This document shows positions 13,856-15,947 of a stretch of 15,947 nucleotides of DNA, in pieces (position 1 is the stretch's first letter; the number at the start of each line of letters is the position of its first letter). A model generated the notes under the pieces. That model was not told the origin of the DNA, did not search any database, and was given only the letters and a program-made list of their open reading frames with translations. Where the stretch lies: assembly GCA_020072905.1 (NCBI GenBank), contig JAIQGB010000042.1, forward strand, positions 1-15,947, written 5' to 3'. A program made the position numbers and the translations under genes. Origin of the DNA: Terriglobia bacterium. GTDB taxonomy: Bacteria > Acidobacteriota > Terriglobia > UBA7540.

Positions 13856-15031
13856 GTGACCAATCCTGCTCCACTCAGTCGCCAACAACTCTACGAAGAG
13901 ATCTGGGCGGAACCCGTGCACGCCGTCGCTGCGCGCTACGGCATCTCCGACGTGGGGCTCGCCAAGCTCTGCCGTCGGCACCGCATCCCAGTCCCGGGCC
14001 GAGGGTACTGGCAACAGGTGCGAGCGGGACAACGTATGCGGCGGCCTCAGTTGCCGCCGCGCGGCAAGTCCGACCCGCCGGACGACGCAGTCATCCTCAA
14101 TCCGGCAGCTTCCACCTCCGCTGCTGACCAGCGGCCCAAACCTGACCGTCCGCCGGCACCTCCTATCCCTGTACCCCAGACCCTGACCACCCCGCACCCA
14201 TTGGTAGTGAAGGCCGCCAAGACTCTGCGTGCCTCGGAGCCGGACGCCAAGGGGTTCCTCCACGACGGGACCGCGCACTGCCTCGATATCCGGGTGACGC
14301 CCGCCACGCTCGAACGTGCTCTCCTGATCATGGACACGCTCCTCAAGGCGCTCGACGCGCGCCACTATCGTGTCACTGTGGACAGCGAGCACCTCTGGGC
14401 TACCATCGCGCGCGTCCGGGACGAGGCGATCGGGTTCTTGATCGAGGAGAGAATCAAGCAGGTCGCGCACCAAGCCACACCCATCGAGGAGCTTGAGTCC
14501 AAGCAGTTCTCGTGGCACCCTCGGAAGTATGACTCCCGTCCTTCGGGAGACCTGCGGCTGCGGATCGCAAACGCCCAGTGGCTCGGATTGACGGAGACGT
14601 GGGGGGATGGGAAGAAGGGACGTCTGGAACAGTATGTGGGGGCCTTCATCCAGGGGCTCGAGGATGTGTCCGAGGCAAGGAAGGCGCACCGGGTTCAGGA
14701 GGAAGAGGCGCGCGTAGCTCGCGAACAGGAGCGGGAGCGAGAATGGGAGCGGCAGCGCCAGCGGCATCTCGAGGAACGGCGTGCGGAGGAGTTGAAGAAG
14801 CAGACGAGTCGCTGGCAGGAGGCGCGAGAGCTCAGGGAGTACGTGGCGGCGCTGAAGAACGCGAAGACTGTGGTGATGCGGACGGACCTCGAAGTGACGT
14901 CACTGCAGGAGTGGGTGGCCTGGGCGGAGGCCTACGCCGAGAGGCTGGATCCGCTTGAGGTGGGGGGCGGGGCAGGGAGTGAATCCCGCGCAGTGCGGCG
15001 TAGCGGCGCGTGCCCTTCTTGGCGGGGTTAG
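13856..15031 (+). CDS. Helix-turn-helix and coiled-coil protein (391 aa), function unknown
   Basis: The start is GTG at 13856 with GAAGGTGG upstream. The frame is open further back to 13592, but that part overlaps the nuclease gene and is rejected. Residues 8-55 form a helix-turn-helix typical of a known hypothetical family: LSRQQLYEEIWAEPVHAVAA, then RYGISDVGLAKLCRRHRIPV, then PGRGYW. A Pro-rich linker (65-125) follows, then an alpha/beta middle domain (HPLVVKAAKTLRASEPDAKG to about 270). A strongly charged coiled coil (about 280-325, Glu/Arg repeats) leads to a C-terminal LQEWVAWAEAYAERLDPL. The last 23 residues are Gly/Arg-rich and probably read into intergenic sequence. Sequence-specific DNA binding is likely. 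It follows the nuclease candidate by 48 bp. Confidence 0.75.
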   Translation: MTNPAPLSRQQLYEEIWAEPVHAVAARYGISDVGLAKLCRRHRIPVPGRGYWQQVRAGQRMRRPQLPPRGKSDPPDDAVILNPAASTSAADQRPKPDRPPAPPIPVPQTLTTPHPLVVKAAKTLRASEPDAKGFLHDGTAHCLDIRVTPATLERALLIMDTLLKALDARHYRVTVDSEHLWATIARVRDEAIGFLIEERIKQVAHQATPIEELESKQFSWHPRKYDSRPSGDLRLRIANAQWLGLTETWGDGKKGRLEQYVGAFIQGLEDVSEARKAHRVQEEEARVAREQEREREWERQRQRHLEERRAEELKKQTSRWQEARELREYVAALKNAKTVVMRTDLEVTSLQEWVAWAEAYAERLDPLEVGGGAGSESRAVRRSGACPSWRG

Positions 15032-15085
15032 CCCGCCGCCGTCACGGTAAGCGTGACATCGCAGCGGCCCCCAACTTCTTGGGGG
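15021..15085 (+). terminator. Three consecutive hairpins after the helix-turn-helix gene
   Basis: There are three perfect stems in 65 bases: GGCGGG/CCCGCC (15021-15037, loop GTTAG containing the stop codon), GTCACG/CGTGAC (15041-15057) and CCCCCAA/TTGGGGG (15068-15085, loop CTTC). No T-tract follows. The block could be a terminator or the remains of an attC-type site, since GTTAG sits in the first loop. Confidence 0.45.
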
Positions 15086-15142
15086 GTGTGGGGCAATCAA
15101 GGAAACGTTCGCTCGTTGGTGAACCTTCTACCATGAGCCCGC

Positions 15143-15694
15143 ATGATTGAGACCTATCTGGATATTCTCGACGCAGATCCCAGCTACACCCTTGCCGAGG
15201 CGTTGGGCGAAGCGCGGAGCGATTTTGAGGACGCCTTCATGGAGTTTTGGGGTGTTAACGCGAAGGGTCCCCCAGATGACCTGTTGGACGACGATTGGCT
15301 GGAGGCGAGACGCCTATGGGGACTCTCGCAGCAGATCGCCTCGCTCGGAGCGAGCCTCGTCCAGCGCAAGGGGATCGGCCGCGATCGGATCGCGGAGCCG
15401 GAGAGCCTCGCTGCGGAAGTGTCTCGATACGAACAGGCGCTCAAAGAGCTGACCGAGCAAGCCAAGAAGCTGCGACCGGATCTCACTACCTACGACCTGG
15501 ATTCCAAAAATCCGCGCACCGTCAACGAAGAATTCGCTCCAGTTGTCCCACTCGGTCATGGAAGGTTCCTTTTTTTCAAGAACGATTTGCCGCGCAATTC
15601 GTGCAGCGTAGCCCATCAGGAAAAATATCGGGATAAGCGGGATGATCGTTCCGGCCAGCATGATCAAGGATGCGATCAGCAATTGTTTGCGTGA
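15143..15694 (+). CDS. Unknown protein, C-terminal part replaced at a breakpoint
   Basis: The first 115-120 residues read as a real, helical, acidic protein: IETYLDILDADPSYTLAEAL, GEARSDFEDAFMEFWGVNAK, then DDDWLEARRLWGLSQQIASL and RYEQALKELTEQAKKLRPDL. After about 15,500 the same frame becomes unlike protein (NSCSVAHQEKYRDKRDDRSG), because the opposite strand there codes for another gene. The true C-terminus is therefore missing, and the last 60 residues are read-through. No ribosome binding site is clear. No family is recognised. Confidence 0.55.
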   Translation: MIETYLDILDADPSYTLAEALGEARSDFEDAFMEFWGVNAKGPPDDLLDDDWLEARRLWGLSQQIASLGASLVQRKGIGRDRIAEPESLAAEVSRYEQALKELTEQAKKLRPDLTTYDLDSKNPRTVNEEFAPVVPLGHGRFLFFKNDLPRNSCSVAHQEKYRDKRDDRSGQHDQGCDQQLFA

Positions 15695-15748
15695 GTACGA
15701 GTCCCGTATCGGGAAAAACAAAATCGCTTTTATCTGTTCTGAGTTCAT
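15314..15748 (-). CDS. DUF4013-like membrane protein, truncated at a breakpoint
   Basis: The first 80 residues match the start of DUF4013-type proteins. FPIRDSYSRKQLLIASLIML is followed by a hydrophobic GTIIPLIPIFFLMGYAARIA segment and then the signature PSMTEWDNWSEFFVDGARIF. The start is well placed, with GGAGA about 8 bases upstream and a promoter with a perfect TATAAT behind it. After about 15,500 (reading leftward), the frame turns into Arg/Ser-rich sequence that is the reverse of the plus-strand gene. The remaining membrane segments expected in a protein of about 220 residues are absent. Only the N-terminal part is native. Confidence 0.6.
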   Translation of the reverse strand: MNSEQIKAILFFPIRDSYSRKQLLIASLIMLAGTIIPLIPIFFLMGYAARIARQIVLEKKEPSMTEWDNWSEFFVDGARIFGIQVVGSEIRSQLLGLLGQLFERLFVSRHFRSEALRLRDPIAADPLALDEARSERGDLLRESP

Positions 15749-15774
15749 TGAAATTTTCTCCGCGAATTTTCCTG

Positions 15775-15801
15775 ATTATACGTGCAATTTTCTTCTGTCA
15801 G
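15775..15801 (-). promoter_or_regulatory. Promoter of the DUF4013-like gene
   Basis: On the minus strand, CTGACA (15801-15796) is followed 15 bases later by a perfect TATAAT (15780-15775). The predicted transcript would have a leader of about 20 bases before the ATG at 15748. The spacer is short of the ideal 17, but the -10 box and position are good. Confidence 0.55.
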
Positions 15802-15819
15802 GGTTTGGCGGAACATTGA

Positions 15820-15947
15820 TCATTTGCTAGCGATCACGACCAGCACAATACTTGAAGCAATTTCGATTTGTCGAGTTTCAATTTTGAATCCCGCGTTTTC
15901 AAGTGGGCGGACTGCACGTTCGCTGATAATATCCATAACGTTTGCTG
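15820..15947 (-). CDS. C-terminal end of an unidentified protein (5' part off window)
   Basis: Reading leftward from the window edge, the frame codes ANVMDIISERAVRPLENAGF, then KIETRQIEIASSIVLVVIAS, K and TGA (15820-15822). The pattern 'L..AGF.IE.....S..VLVVIASK' resembles the closing strands of Class I SAM-dependent methyltransferases, where the sheet ends in a reversed hairpin. With 42 residues this is suggestive only. Codon use is AT-richer than the middle of the window, like the DUF4013-like gene next to it. It ends about 70 bp upstream of that gene on the same strand. Confidence 0.5.
   Translation of the reverse strand, partial: ANVMDIISERAVRPLENAGFKIETRQIEIASSIVLVVIASK

Noticed and set aside
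13805..14767. 320-residue minus-strand frame
   Set aside because: It lies opposite the helix-turn-helix/coiled-coil gene. The plus-strand product has a recognisable helix-turn-helix and this one has none.
7920..15500. Integron integrase, transposase or phage integrase gene
   Set aside because: All sizeable frames were read on both strands. None shows tyrosine-recombinase or DDE motifs, so mobility can be inferred only from the attC-like sites.
7513..15748. Idea that the minus-strand pieces at 15,748-15,500 and 7,918-7,513 are one gene split by an inserted 7.6-kb segment
   Set aside because: The orientation would fit, but the right piece is a DUF4013-like membrane protein and the left piece a soluble sequence with no membrane segments. 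No target duplication was seen at the two ends. The idea is not excluded but not supported.
1..15947. CRISPR array
   Set aside because: The only tandem repeats (start of window) are short with no unique spacers. The attC-like repeats are far apart and separated by genes.

Overview
The window looks like three pieces of different origin joined end to end. The left piece (1 to about 7,918) is high-GC bacterial chromosome. It suggests an acidobacterium or a relative: an RpoD of the type seen there, tandem GACTCCTGACTTCT-type repeats, a secreted propeller-like protein, a Cys-rich double PilZ protein and a small KGG-type protein. This is recognition from memory, not a search result. Its genes are the 5' part of tgt (-), a secreted propeller-like protein (+), a Yip1-family membrane protein (-), a small cytochrome-c-like protein whose haem motif has lost one cysteine (+), a double PilZ protein with a Cys-rich middle (-), the primary sigma factor rpoD (-) and a small basic protein (+) with a possibly leaderless promoter.

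At about 7,910-7,925 a minus-strand gene that has lost its N-terminus meets a plus-strand HtrA-like protease gene that has lost its N-terminus, including the catalytic His and Asp. The middle piece (about 7,920 to 15,500) is also high GC, and all its genes point rightward. From 10,000 on, mostly unrelated, mostly uncharacterised genes are separated by GC-rich hairpins followed by copies of a motif close to GAGGCGCANTTCGTTAGGC. That layout matches an integron gene-cassette array with attC (59-be) sites. The clearest site is 59 bp long and contains the stop codon of the gene before it. The cassette genes include a DUF4145/HEPN-like protein, a lipoprotein DNA/RNA endonuclease with DRGH motif, a PD-(D/E)XK-like nuclease candidate and a helix-turn-helix/coiled-coil protein. 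No integron integrase is present in the window.

At about 15,490-15,510 a second breakpoint cuts the 3' ends of two convergent genes. Beyond it lies an AT-richer piece with the start of a DUF4013-type membrane protein (-) behind a good promoter, and the C-terminal end of another minus-strand gene at the window edge.

The two breakpoints can be read as real rearrangement or insertion, or as chimeric assembly. Sequence alone cannot decide this, and it should be settled before any gene-neighbourhood inference is drawn across them.
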